Positions 28,522 to 37,710 are shown, numbered from the stretch's first letter. The stretch: DNA of 64,000 nucleotides from an uncultured Flavobacteriales bacterium (GCA_946480085.1 CAMLHZ010000002.1:434001-498000), one strand, 5' to 3'. Notes: generated from the sequence alone by a model not told the origin. Translations and numbers: made by a program.

Positions 28522-29157
28522 ATGAGAAATATGAAATTACTTATTGCGGGTATTAGTGCAGCGATTTTAGTGACAGGGTGTGGAGTTACACAAGATGGAT
28601 TTTCAAGTAATTCTCTTCAAAAGAGAAAATACACTAAAGGATTCTATCACTCTAAACGAAGTCACCTTAAAGCAAAACACGACGACTCCAAAAATGAAGC
28701 AGTTATTGAGAATGAAACAATAACAAATGATGAAGCTGTTGTACTGAATAAGAAATCTTTAAAAACAGTTGCTCATTCAACGGAACCTGTTGTTCAGCAA
28801 AGATCGGATTCTGATCAGAAATCTACTGAAAAGACAGAAGTTGCCACAGCTGAAAACCAAAGAAGCGGATCACAAGTTGTTTCAAGTACTGAACAGCGTT
28901 CTTCAAATCAAATTTCAAGAAACAGTTCACGAGAAGCAAAATCTGTTTTGAAGAAACACGATGCACAGTCGAAGTCGTCTCATGCAGATGATTTATTGAT
29001 TCTTTGTATTATCCTTTGTTTCTTTATTCCACCGCTTGCTGTAGGAATTTGGACAAACATTGACTGGACAAAAGTGTTGATCAGTTTGTTGTTGACCTTA
29101 TTGTTCTTCATTCCAGGATTGATCTATTCATTACTGGTTGTTTTGGATAAGATTTAG
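28522..29157 (+). CDS. Lipoprotein with C-terminal YqaE/Pmp3-like membrane domain
   Basis: 211 residues. The leader LLIAGISAAILVTGC ends in a lipobox Cys near residue 20. A low-complexity Ser/Gln/Lys/Glu-rich linker of about 130 residues follows. The last 55 residues are Pmp3-like: LILCIILCFFIPPLAVGIW, then LLLTLLFFIPGLIYSLLVVL. Stand-alone Pmp3/YqaE proteins are about 50 residues long and linked to cation and stress tolerance. Here the domain is tethered behind a lipidated linker. Whether the lipobox is processed is not known, since the C-terminus is also membrane-inserted. Confidence 0.8.
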   Translation: MRNMKLLIAGISAAILVTGCGVTQDGFSSNSLQKRKYTKGFYHSKRSHLKAKHDDSKNEAVIENETITNDEAVVLNKKSLKTVAHSTEPVVQQRSDSDQKSTEKTEVATAENQRSGSQVVSSTEQRSSNQISRNSSREAKSVLKKHDAQSKSSHADDLLILCIILCFFIPPLAVGIWTNIDWTKVLISLLLTLLFFIPGLIYSLLVVLDKI

Positions 29158-29175
29158 AAACAACATAGAGAAATT

Positions 29176-29191
29176 GGTTGATTAATCAACC
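29176..29191. repeat. 16-base perfect palindrome
   Basis: GGTTGATTAATCAACC is self-complementary and abuts the bidirectional terminator at 29191. It could extend the terminator fold or bind a dimeric protein. Confidence 0.4.
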
Positions 29192-29244
29192 GCAAATAAA
29201 AAGAGCGCAGAGGTAATATTATCTCTGCGCTCTTTTTATTTGCG
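29191..29244. terminator. Bidirectional terminator with 22-base perfect stem
   Basis: The arms at 29191-29212 and 29223-29244 are perfectly complementary (core AGAGCGCAGAG / CTCTGCGCTCT) with the loop GTAATATTAT. It lies between the convergent Pmp3-like and flavoprotein genes. Confidence 0.92.
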
Positions 29245-29272
29245 GATTTTGTTATAAAATCTTTACGTGAAA

Positions 29273-30769
29273 CTACAATCGTTCGAGCGGTGTTTTCACA
29301 CCATTCACCAGTGAATAACAAGCCAATTGATCTTTGAAGACACTTGATTTGAATATAGATTTATTCAATAACATTCTTACACATTCCTGAATTCCCTCAA
29401 CAATTGATGGGTGAGGGTGGATCAACTCCGAAATCACTGAGATGGACATGTTTAATCTGATCAGAAGACCAATTGCCTGAATAGCTGATGAAGCATGTTC
29501 GCCAACCGCACGCATTCCAAGAACCTTCATTTCAGAATCGTTGGTTACAATGATTTTGAAAAACCCTTCCGTTTTTCGCATAGCAATGGCTCTTGCAATT
29601 AAGGAGAAATCAATTTTTACAACTTTGATTGGAATGTTTTCTTTGACACAGGTTTGTTCGTTGAGTCCAACAGCAGCAACTTCCGGCTGAAGAAACATAA
29701 TGGTACAAACGTTATCGTAAGTCAAAGGTTCAACAGTCGGATTGTATGCTTTTTCAATGGCGTGACGTCCTTCAATCTCCCCCATATTTACAAGTGCGAT
29801 TCGTCCACTCACATCACCAACAGCATAAATGTTTGGAATATTTGTCTGCGTATCATCGTCACCAATGTGCACACCTCTTTTCGACATTGCTACTCCAGCT
29901 GATTCCAAATTCAAGTTTTCGATATTCGGAACACGGCCAATAGAAAGCAGCGCTTTTTCTACGCGAATAATTTCAGTACTTCCGTCCGGGTATTTCAGTT
30001 CATATTCAACTTCTCCGCCAAGATTTTCAAGGCGTTCCAAAGAAGCATTGTGATGAATTGTAACTCCTTTTTCTTCCAAATTCTGACTAACAATTTCAGA
30101 TATATCTGGATCTTCAAAAGGGAGGATACGATCTGCTCTATCAATGATATACACCTTTGTTTTTCCGAAGTTTGAGAAGATAGTTGCGTATTCACAACCA
30201 ATAACACCAGCACCAACAATCACTAAGCTTTTCGGATATTCCTTGAGCTTATCGATTCCGTCACTTGTAAGAATAGTTTGTTCATCAACCAATACATTTG
30301 GCATTGCTCTTGGTCTGCTGCCTGTTGCAATAACAATGTTTTCACCATAAATGACCTTTGTAGATCCTTCATGAGAAATTTCAACTTCATTTTTTGAAAC
30401 AAATCGTGCGTCGCCTCTCTCGTAAGTCAACAAACAGTTCATTGTTTCCGTTTGTAACAATTTTATATGACAAGAGTATTGAAACTTTCTTTCGAAAACA
30501 GCTTCGTCAACGGTCGATTTAATTTCCGACCAATCCAGGAAAAACGGATCTCTTCCCTTACGATTAATTGTATCATTTACGTCTGAAACCTTTTGGGCAA
30601 TTTCCCATAATGTTTTAGAAGAAAGGGCGCCGTTATACACTCCAGCTCCGCCAACTTTGTCACGTTCTATCAAACAAACACGTTTCCCAAAGTCGATCGC
30701 ACGCATTGCAGCTGCATATCCAGCAGGTCCAGCGCCAATTACAACTACATCAAACTTTTCAGTTTCCAT
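29273..30769 (-). CDS. SthA/Lpd-like flavoprotein lacking the redox cysteines
   Basis: 498 residues with FAD motif IGAGPAGYAAAMRA, NAD(P) motif IVGAGVIGCEYATIFSNFG, AVGDVSG and a C-terminal dimerisation domain containing HPHPSIVEGI. It aligns with dihydrolipoamide dehydrogenase, but the disulfide motif reads GGAGVYNGALSSK: both Cys positions are Gly43 and Ala48. Soluble transhydrogenase SthA is the known branch that lost the disulfide, and it balances NADPH and NADH. A transhydrogenase or other FAD/NAD(P) oxidoreductase is therefore likelier than a lipoamide enzyme. It diverges from the YkgJ gene. Confidence 0.82.
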   Translation of the reverse strand: METEKFDVVVIGAGPAGYAAAMRAIDFGKRVCLIERDKVGGAGVYNGALSSKTLWEIAQKVSDVNDTINRKGRDPFFLDWSEIKSTVDEAVFERKFQYSCHIKLLQTETMNCLLTYERGDARFVSKNEVEISHEGSTKVIYGENIVIATGSRPRAMPNVLVDEQTILTSDGIDKLKEYPKSLVIVGAGVIGCEYATIFSNFGKTKVYIIDRADRILPFEDPDISEIVSQNLEEKGVTIHHNASLERLENLGGEVEYELKYPDGSTEIIRVEKALLSIGRVPNIENLNLESAGVAMSKRGVHIGDDDTQTNIPNIYAVGDVSGRIALVNMGEIEGRHAIEKAYNPTVEPLTYDNVCTIMFLQPEVAAVGLNEQTCVKENIPIKVVKIDFSLIARAIAMRKTEGFFKIIVTNDSEMKVLGMRAVGEHASSAIQAIGLLIRLNMSISVISELIHPHPSIVEGIQECVRMLLNKSIFKSSVFKDQLACYSLVNGVKTPLERL

Positions 30770-30812
30770 TTAACGAAAATAAACAAAAGCTTTCAACCTC
30801 GTTCAACCTTCT

Positions 30813-30820
30813 TAAATTTG
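30813..30820 (+). promoter_or_regulatory. -7 box, 5 bases before the YkgJ ATG
   Basis: TAAATTTG fits TAnnTTTG. The ATG at 30826 is 5 bases on, so the mRNA is predicted to be leaderless. Confidence 0.55.
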
Positions 30821-30825
30821 CGTCT

Positions 30826-31311
30826 ATGGAAGTGGAGAAATGGATTAGTCAAGGTAAGGCGGATAAGGAGATTTACCAAAAATGGATTAAGAAGGCGGTC
30901 AAAGCAAATAAACGAACACTTGATGATACTTTTCATGAACAGCATGATCAAGTATTTCGAAAAACGGATTGTTTGGCCTGTGCAAATTGTTGCAAAACAA
31001 CAAGTCCAATTTTCAGAGACGTAGACATTAAGCGGATTTCCAGGCGGTTAAAGCTATCAGAGAATAAATTGATCGATCAGTATTTACGATTGGATGAAGA
31101 CAATGATTATGTTCTAAAGTCAAGTCCGTGTACGTTTTTATATGCGGATAATACATGCTCCATTTATGAAGATCGACCACTTGCCTGTAGAGAATATCCG
31201 CACACCGATCGAAAGAACATGTTTCAGATAATGGATTTGACAAGAAAAAACATGGAAGTGTGTCCAGCAGTTGTTCAAATTGTTCAGAATGTTGCCAAAA
31301 AAATTCAATAG
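30826..31311 (+). CDS. YkgJ family cysteine-cluster protein
   Basis: 161 residues from the ATG at 30826. An upstream frame to 30706 runs into the divergent gene and lies ahead of the promoter box. The family cysteines are present: DCLACANCCKTTSPIF near residue 50, SSPCTFLYADNTCSIYEDRP and LACREYP. These probably bind a zinc ion or Fe-S cluster. The exact role of YkgJ proteins is unknown. It stands alone before the large surface-protein gene. Confidence 0.88.
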   Translation: MEVEKWISQGKADKEIYQKWIKKAVKANKRTLDDTFHEQHDQVFRKTDCLACANCCKTTSPIFRDVDIKRISRRLKLSENKLIDQYLRLDEDNDYVLKSSPCTFLYADNTCSIYEDRPLACREYPHTDRKNMFQIMDLTRKNMEVCPAVVQIVQNVAKKIQ

Positions 31312-31341
31312 TGTTTACAACCTTTAGGTTATATTAGCGTC

Positions 31342-31359
31342 TTGTTATAGTTATAACAA
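31342..31359 (+). promoter_or_regulatory. Palindrome just before the SprB-repeat gene
   Basis: TTGTTATA and TATAACAA are separated by GT and end 5 bases before the ATG at 31365. It may be an operator or a leader hairpin; no -7 box is evident. Confidence 0.35.
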
Positions 31360-31364
31360 ACAGC

Positions 31365-34300
31365 ATGCTTAGAAAACTATCCCTATTGCCATTACTGGCT
31401 ATTTCCGTTTTTTCTTTTGGTCAAAGAGGCAAACACCTTGCAGGTACAATATCCGCAGCAAATACTCAAGTCAATTCATATACAAGTTTAACAGCTGACG
31501 TAAGCGCAGGAGCAACTACAATTGCCGTTGCGAATAATACGTTGACAAATGCTGTTCTTACTGCCAATTTGGGACCGGGTGACTTAATCATGATCATTCA
31601 GATGCAAGGCGCTACAATGGATATCAATACTACACCAGGAGCACCTATTGCTTCAGGCGGTTGGAATAGCGGTTATACCTTGTCGAACAGTGCCATGGCG
31701 GATTTGGGGAACATGAACAATTATCGTGCGGATTGGGGTGCTGTAACTGCTTATAACAATGCCGGAAATTACGAAGTTCTTGAAGTGCGCTCTGTTACAT
31801 CTACAACAGGGATTACACTGAATTGTGCCTTAAGTAATTCTTACACAGCAGCTGGTCATGTGCAAATCGTTCGTATACCTCGTTTTACGTCTTTAACACT
31901 TCAGGCAAATACATCCATTATTCCAGCTCCATGGAATGGTACAACTGGTGGTATCGTAGCTATTGAGGTTGACGGTGCAACTACATTTGGAAATAACTCG
32001 AAGATTTCTGCTTCAGGATTTGGATTCAGGGGAGGTGTCATCGATGCGATTACTCCATATGGAGGCCCTGCCGGAAGTGCTACGGATATGGGGAAACCGG
32101 GAGTTACGACTGGCGGTGATGCTGCAGAGAAAGGCGAAGGAATTGGTGGTTCAACTGTAGAATATGATGCGCTTTATTCAAGATATGGACTTGGAGCGCC
32201 AGCAAACGGCGGTGGGGGTGGAAATTTCCGAAATGCTGGAGGTGGCGGTGGTTCTAATATTGGGACGGGTGCCTATAATGGAAAAGGAGTACCTAATCCA
32301 ACTTATGCGGCTTCATGGACTTTAGAATCGTTAACATCAAGTTCAGGAGGTGGACGTGGTGGTTACTCATTAGCTCAAACAGATGCAAATGAAGTAACTG
32401 TTGGACCGAACAATAATGCATGGGGAGGGGATAAACGTAGAACTGAAGGCGGTTTGGGTGGACATCCATTGACATATAGTGCAAGTAAAGTGTTCTTTGG
32501 TGGCGGTGGCGGCGCTGGAGAACAAGATGCTAGTCTTCAAGGTGGAAGCGGTGGAGCTGGTGGAGGTCTTGTTTTCCTTCAGGCATATGGTGCTGTTTCC
32601 GGAACGGGTACAATTGAAGCAAACGGTGCCAATGGTCAAAACTCCAATCCCAATAATCAAGCTACTTCATTTGCTAATCCAAAAAAAGGGAATGATGGGG
32701 CTGGTGGCGCCGGAGCAGGAGGTGCAATTGTTATATCTAATGGTACAGCTCTTCCGAATACGCTGACACTAAGTGCTAACGGAGGAAATGGCGGTAATAA
32801 TGCTCTTTTATGGGGAGGTACAGCAACTGGCGTTGAAGCTGATGGTCCCGGAGGTGGCGGTACTGGCGGAATGGTGGTTTACACTTCAGGTTCTCCGATT
32901 TTGAGTACGAATGGAGGCGCTAATGGAGTGGTGACAGCTTCCGGATTCACGAGCATTGTTCCTAACTTCCCTCCTAATGGAGCGACTTCTGGTGCTGCCG
33001 GAACAACAAATACAAAACCTTTTTTCGATATTAATGCTTCAAATGTTACTATTTGTAGTAACGGATCCACAACGCTTACGGCAACTGTTGTAGGAACATT
33101 GCCTGGTCCAACTTCAAGTGTAACCTGGTATGCTTCTCAATTTGGAGGTGCAGCTTTAGGAACAGGTTTAACATATACTACTCCTGTATTGTCATCAACT
33201 ACAACATATTATGTAGGTATTTGTCCAGGAACATTCAGGAAACCGGTAACTGTAACAGTTGGTGGTCCAACAATTACAGGAACTGCAGTAGTAAGTAATG
33301 CTACATGTTCTTCAGCAGGATCAATAACGGGGTTGTCAACATCTGGTGGAGCTCCAACAGTAACCATTCAGTGGAATGGCGTAACAACACCGTCTATGAA
33401 TCTTTCTGGTGCTTCTGCCGGAAGTTATTCTGTTTTAGTAACAGATGGAAATGGTTGTACAGCAACATCAGGACCTTACACGATTAATTCAACTGGCGGA
33501 CCTACAGTTAATACAACTAACATGGTTGTTACGAATGAAAACTGTTTGGGGAATAATGGTAGTATCACTGGCATTACCGCATCAGGTACCGGGTTAACAT
33601 ATTCCTGGACCAATTCAGGGGGAAGTTCATTAAATGCTACCTCACTTGCAGCCGGTAACTATACATTAACCGTAACTGATAATTTAGGTTGTACAGCTAA
33701 TGCAGGACCAATTACAGTAGGATTAAATCCCGGTCCAAGTATCAATTCTGCAAGTGTTGTTGTTACAAATGAGACTTGTTCTAATTCAAATGGAAGCATT
33801 GCCGGTTTAAGTGCTTCAGGAACCGGATTGACTTTTGCCTGGACAAATTCTGCGGCAACTACTTTAAATATATCGTCTTTAGCTGCAGGAAGTTATACCC
33901 TGACAGTGACAAATAATTTGGGCTGTACAGCAACGTATGGACCAGTGAACATTACGAATTCTCCCGGACCGGTGATCAATACAACGAACATGGTTGTCAA
34001 TAATGCACATTGTGGAAATAACAATGGAAGTATTACCGGTATTACCGTTTCAGGTGGACAACCAACAGTTACTTATTCCTGGAATTCTGGAGCTTACAGC
34101 ACATTGAATATTTCCTCATTGGCCGCTGGGAATTACACACTTGTTGCTTCTGATGCTAATGGATGTACTTCTACAGTAGGTCCGTTCACCATTTCAAATA
34201 TTGCCGGACCGGTGGTTAATACAACTGGAATTGTGATTACACCAGAGAGCTGTAATGGAAATGATGGTTCTATTACAGGTATAACTGCTTCAGGAGCATC

Positions 34301-36362
34301 TACACTCACTTACTCTTGGAACTTCGTTTCATCTCCAACCATTGATATAACAAATCTTACCACTGGAAACTACGCATTAATTGTAACTGATGCTTTTGGA
34401 TGTTTTTCTGGTGCAGGACCTTTTAATGTTAGTTTAACAGCTGGGCCAACTATTTCTGCTGCCGGATTGGTTGTAACAAATGAAACATGTTCGAATTCAA
34501 ATGGAAGCATTGTTGGTTTACAGGCAACCGGAACTGGTTTAACTTATGAATGGAACGGTGTAGCCACTTTTGATGAGGACAATACGGGCTTAGCAGCAGG
34601 GAATTACACACTTGTTGTTACAGATTTTAACGGATGTACAGTTTCATATGGACCGGTTAATATTACAAACTCGCCTGGACCAACAATCAATACAATAAAT
34701 ATGGTTGTTTCGAATGAGCACTGTGGAAATGCAAACGGAAGCATTACCGGAATTACTATTTCAGGAGGTCAACCTACGATTGTTTATTCATGGAATTCAG
34801 GAGCATACAATACATTGAATATTTCAAGTTTAACTGCTGGAAACTATAGTTTACTGGTAACCGATGGAAATGGCTGTACAGCCTCTGTTGGACCGTTTGC
34901 AATTATCAATACACCAGCACCAACAATCAACACAACCAATATGGTAATCACGAATGAGTCGTGTGCTGGAAATGATGGGTCAATTGGCGGAATCACCGTT
35001 ACGGGAACAGGATTGTCATATCAATGGAATTCAGTTTCTTCGCCGTTGAACATTAATAATCAGACGGCCGGGAATTATACCTTATTGGTAACCGATGGTT
35101 TTGGTTGTACTGCAACAGCAGGGCCTTTCACAATTGGCGCATCAACAACTTTAACAATTGACTCAACAAATCTGGCAATTACACTTGCAGGATGTACTGT
35201 TGATGCTGGTGCGATTGAAGGATTGGCAATTGTTGGTGGAATTAATCCGCAGTTCAACTGGGATAATGCATCTCCAACGTTGGATAATACTGGATTGCCT
35301 TCAGGAACTTATACTATTAATGTTTCGGATGATCAGGGATGTAATCTTCAGGCATCTTTTTATGTTGGACAAACTTCAGCACCTGTAATTGATATTACGA
35401 ACGTTATTTATGATACCGTTCATTGTGCTCAAACCGATGGTGGAATTAGTGGAATAGATGTAACCGGAGGAACAGAGCCTTACACCTATACTTGGGATGG
35501 AAATGCAGCTTTGAATACGCTAAATATTTCAAATACAGTATCAGGAAATCACACCTTGGTTGTGGTTGACGATATGGGATGTCAGGATTCTCAATTACTT
35601 GTGATTCCTGCTCAGTCCGGACCAGCAATCAATGTCACTAACTTGTCTGTAACAAATTCAACTTGTCAGCAATTAAACGGAGCAATTCAGGGAATTACCG
35701 TTAGTGGAAATCAACCATTTGTTTATTCATGGACAAACACATCATTGACCAGTTTGAATTTAATGAGTATAGGACAGGGAACTTATACATTGACAGTTAC
35801 AGACGCTTTCGGCTGTCAAACTACAGGAAATCCAATTAATGTTACAACGACGCCTTTACCAATGGCAGATTTCAGTTACAGCCCAAATTCTATCATTCCG
35901 AATGATTTGGTAAGCTTTAATGATGAGACAACAAATGCAATTCCTGTTACATGGGAATGGTATACAGATGGAGTTCCTTTCGGAGTTTCATCAACACCAA
36001 CTTATACTTATATAGATGAAGGCAATTATGTCGTTACATTGATTGTTACAACAGCTACAGGATGTACTGATACTGTTTCGAAAACACTGCAAGTATTTGG
36101 AGAATTGATAGTTCCGAATGTGGTAACAAGAAATAACGATGGAGCGAATGATGTCTTTTTTATCAAGAATTTGAAACCAAATGCAAAACTGGTCGTAGAA
36201 AATCGTTGGGGATCTGTAGTTTACAATTCGGACGATTACCAGAACGATTGGAATGGTGATGATATGGAAGGATCGAAGCTTACAGAGGGAACCTATTTTT
36301 ACCAATTAATAACTGATGATGGCAAAATATTGCAAGGAAACGTTTATTTACTCAATAACTAA
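31365..36362 (+). CDS. Large SprB-repeat surface protein with T9SS type B sorting domain
   Basis: 1665 residues. A signal peptide (MLRKLSLLPLLAISVFSFGQ) leads into a domain with many Gly clusters (about 280-510), then an Ig-like domain near 560-620. About eleven SprB-type repeats follow (roughly 630-1500), each with a Cys-N/D-G-S-I-T-G-I start and a NYTLTVTDxxGCT end. A PKD-like domain comes next (ADFSYSPNSIIPNDLVSF), and the C-terminal gliding-motility/type B sorting domain (PNVVTRNNDGANDVF to the end). Such proteins are secreted by T9SS and act as adhesins or motility surface proteins. Repeats form a higher-order unit of three (see findings). Confidence 0.92.
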   Translation: MLRKLSLLPLLAISVFSFGQRGKHLAGTISAANTQVNSYTSLTADVSAGATTIAVANNTLTNAVLTANLGPGDLIMIIQMQGATMDINTTPGAPIASGGWNSGYTLSNSAMADLGNMNNYRADWGAVTAYNNAGNYEVLEVRSVTSTTGITLNCALSNSYTAAGHVQIVRIPRFTSLTLQANTSIIPAPWNGTTGGIVAIEVDGATTFGNNSKISASGFGFRGGVIDAITPYGGPAGSATDMGKPGVTTGGDAAEKGEGIGGSTVEYDALYSRYGLGAPANGGGGGNFRNAGGGGGSNIGTGAYNGKGVPNPTYAASWTLESLTSSSGGGRGGYSLAQTDANEVTVGPNNNAWGGDKRRTEGGLGGHPLTYSASKVFFGGGGGAGEQDASLQGGSGGAGGGLVFLQAYGAVSGTGTIEANGANGQNSNPNNQATSFANPKKGNDGAGGAGAGGAIVISNGTALPNTLTLSANGGNGGNNALLWGGTATGVEADGPGGGGTGGMVVYTSGSPILSTNGGANGVVTASGFTSIVPNFPPNGATSGAAGTTNTKPFFDINASNVTICSNGSTTLTATVVGTLPGPTSSVTWYASQFGGAALGTGLTYTTPVLSSTTTYYVGICPGTFRKPVTVTVGGPTITGTAVVSNATCSSAGSITGLSTSGGAPTVTIQWNGVTTPSMNLSGASAGSYSVLVTDGNGCTATSGPYTINSTGGPTVNTTNMVVTNENCLGNNGSITGITASGTGLTYSWTNSGGSSLNATSLAAGNYTLTVTDNLGCTANAGPITVGLNPGPSINSASVVVTNETCSNSNGSIAGLSASGTGLTFAWTNSAATTLNISSLAAGSYTLTVTNNLGCTATYGPVNITNSPGPVINTTNMVVNNAHCGNNNGSITGITVSGGQPTVTYSWNSGAYSTLNISSLAAGNYTLVASDANGCTSTVGPFTISNIAGPVVNTTGIVITPESCNGNDGSITGITASGASTLTYSWNFVSSPTIDITNLTTGNYALIVTDAFGCFSGAGPFNVSLTAGPTISAAGLVVTNETCSNSNGSIVGLQATGTGLTYEWNGVATFDEDNTGLAAGNYTLVVTDFNGCTVSYGPVNITNSPGPTINTINMVVSNEHCGNANGSITGITISGGQPTIVYSWNSGAYNTLNISSLTAGNYSLLVTDGNGCTASVGPFAIINTPAPTINTTNMVITNESCAGNDGSIGGITVTGTGLSYQWNSVSSPLNINNQTAGNYTLLVTDGFGCTATAGPFTIGASTTLTIDSTNLAITLAGCTVDAGAIEGLAIVGGINPQFNWDNASPTLDNTGLPSGTYTINVSDDQGCNLQASFYVGQTSAPVIDITNVIYDTVHCAQTDGGISGIDVTGGTEPYTYTWDGNAALNTLNISNTVSGNHTLVVVDDMGCQDSQLLVIPAQSGPAINVTNLSVTNSTCQQLNGAIQGITVSGNQPFVYSWTNTSLTSLNLMSIGQGTYTLTVTDAFGCQTTGNPINVTTTPLPMADFSYSPNSIIPNDLVSFNDETTNAIPVTWEWYTDGVPFGVSSTPTYTYIDEGNYVVTLIVTTATGCTDTVSKTLQVFGELIVPNVVTRNNDGANDVFFIKNLKPNAKLVVENRWGSVVYNSDDYQNDWNGDDMEGSKLTEGTYFYQLITDDGKILQGNVYLLNN

Positions 36363-36408
36363 TTGAAATTGACGTTGAATTCATATTTTAGCGGAACCTC
36401 CAAATTTG

Positions 36409-36984
36409 ATGCAGACGGGAATTGTGAATATTGATACACAAGTAATACTGGATTCTAACCTGAGAACTTTTAAGTCGAACGGGTTTAATCAAGTGTTTGT
36501 CGCGCACCTGGGTGGCATCAATCAAGATCTTATTAATCGTTTATCTGAGCAGGTTGAAGAAATGCTTTTTTCTGCTGGTGCAAAGAAGGCAACGATAAAA
36601 CGTATTTTCAGCATTGTTGTAGAAGGTTTACAAAACATTCTTCTGCATGGTGATAAGTTCGGTGACGAACAACTTTGTTTACTGATAGTTGGCGCAAGCC
36701 CAACCGCTTTTAAGGTAAGTATGGGAAATATCACAAGCGCTGATAATAAGGAGAAGCTCACTGGTTACGTTGAAAAACTGAATTCGTTAGACGAAGCAGG
36801 AGTGAAGGAAGTCTATTTGGAAACATTGAACAATGGGCTCATTTCAGAAAAGGGTGGGGCCGGCCTTGGTTTTATCACAATGAGAATGAAATCAAAAAAT
36901 CCGTTGGGGTATGATTTCAAAGAGTGGAAAGAAGATCAGGTTTTCTTTGTGGTCACCACAATGTTGAATAAGGAAGAAATCTAA
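36409..36984 (+). CDS. SiaB family protein kinase
   Basis: 191 residues from the ATG at 36409 (a TTG precedes it in frame). The protein has a GHKL-like outline: a helix with VVEGLQNILLHGDKF, matching the N box of histidine-kinase-type ATPases, then a Gly-rich GGAGLGFITMRM stretch. SiaB of Pseudomonas is the kinase of a partner-switching module that phosphorylates SiaC. No SiaC is adjacent, but a STAS protein lies at 40750. Substrate and signal are unknown. Confidence 0.82.
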   Translation: MQTGIVNIDTQVILDSNLRTFKSNGFNQVFVAHLGGINQDLINRLSEQVEEMLFSAGAKKATIKRIFSIVVEGLQNILLHGDKFGDEQLCLLIVGASPTAFKVSMGNITSADNKEKLTGYVEKLNSLDEAGVKEVYLETLNNGLISEKGGAGLGFITMRMKSKNPLGYDFKEWKEDQVFFVVTTMLNKEEI

Positions 36985-37002
36985 TTTTTTACTGATATTT
37001 TT

Positions 37003-37030
37003 TTGGTTTAGAATTTCTAGTGTATATTTG
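37003..37030 (+). promoter_or_regulatory. Promoter of the cysteine-rich peptide gene
   Basis: TTG (37003-37005) and TATATTTG (37023-37030) are 17 bases apart, both matching consensus. The ATG at 37053 is 22 bases beyond. Confidence 0.65.
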
Positions 37031-37052
37031 CGTAGAATTAGTCTAAATAAAA

Positions 37053-37196
37053 ATGAAGCAAGAATTAAGAGAATCATCTTCCACTTACTTTCCTGAAGTT
37101 TTTTCATGTGCTAATTGTTCATGCGACAAAAAGAAGAATTGTTGCAAGAAATACAAAAAGAAAGGCGTTCATTGTAAAAGCTGCCCCAAAAAGTAA
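37053..37196 (+). CDS. 47-residue cysteine- and lysine-rich peptide
   Basis: ATG at 37053, TAA at 37194-37196. The sequence begins MKQELRESSSTYFPEVFS, then has CANCSCDKKKNCCKK, YKKKGVH and CKSCPKK: seven Cys and one His in the last 30 residues, spaced as CxxCxC, CC and HCxxC. It is strongly basic. A good promoter lies in front of it. A metal-binding or zinc-ribbon-like miniprotein is the simplest reading. No family is recognised, and no signal peptide is visible. A longer overlapping frame (37108-37710) starts inside it but its real start is later. Confidence 0.65.
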   Translation: MKQELRESSSTYFPEVFSCANCSCDKKKNCCKKYKKKGVHCKSCPKK

Positions 37197-37227
37197 ATTC
37201 TCATTTTTCTTTTATTTACCTTGCAAT

Positions 37228-37710
37228 ATGAAACAGTTGTTGCTGGTATTTTCTTTCATCTTTTACAATCAGGTTTCTGCTCAGGATAGTATTCAGATAA
37301 GGCACATTATTGAGTTCAGCTATACTCCTGTAGACTTTTTCCTCAATTATAAAGCTTCGTGTGGCAATCCCAATCACGCAGTTATTGTGGGGTTTGGAAT
37401 CAATAGAACCGTCTTTCAACAGCGCTTTTATCCTCAATTAGGTTACCAATATTCGAAACAATTTAAGATCATAAACGCAATTCATATTAAACCATATGCA
37501 CAACTAACCGTGAGTAGATTAAAAGTTTCAACAGCGGGAGCACACTATTGGCTCAATCCTGAACTGGGCTGTAATCTGGAGTTCGGTCAGAAAAGAAGAA
37601 TTGGTGCTGGTGCCGGATATCGCACTTTATTCGAGTTTTGGAGAGATAATAAACAGGGCAACAGATCAATCGATTACGGTGTGGCTGTCAATTTGTATTA
37701 TGTTTTCTGA
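37228..37710 (+). CDS. Small outer-membrane or periplasmic protein, unknown
   Basis: 160 residues from the ATG at 37228; the upstream extension overlaps the cysteine-rich peptide and lacks a signal. MKQLLLVFSFIFYNQVSAQ is a signal peptide. The mature part alternates hydrophobic and polar residues (QLGYQYSKQFKIINAIHIKPY, in parts) and ends in VAVNLYYVF, a C-terminal aromatic residue typical of beta-barrel outer-membrane proteins. No family name is possible. The GDPD gene begins within its stop (TGATG). Confidence 0.65.
   Translation: MKQLLLVFSFIFYNQVSAQDSIQIRHIIEFSYTPVDFFLNYKASCGNPNHAVIVGFGINRTVFQQRFYPQLGYQYSKQFKIINAIHIKPYAQLTVSRLKVSTAGAHYWLNPELGCNLEFGQKRRIGAGAGYRTLFEFWRDNKQGNRSIDYGVAVNLYYVF

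Noticed and set aside
32200..32900. Antisense frames opposite the Gly-rich part of the surface protein
   Set aside because: Low-complexity Gly codons give open frames on the other strand; no start signals or domains are seen.
33300..35850. Repeats as a possible CRISPR array
   Set aside because: They are in-frame SprB protein repeats of about 230 bases with diverged sequence, not short identical repeats with spacers.
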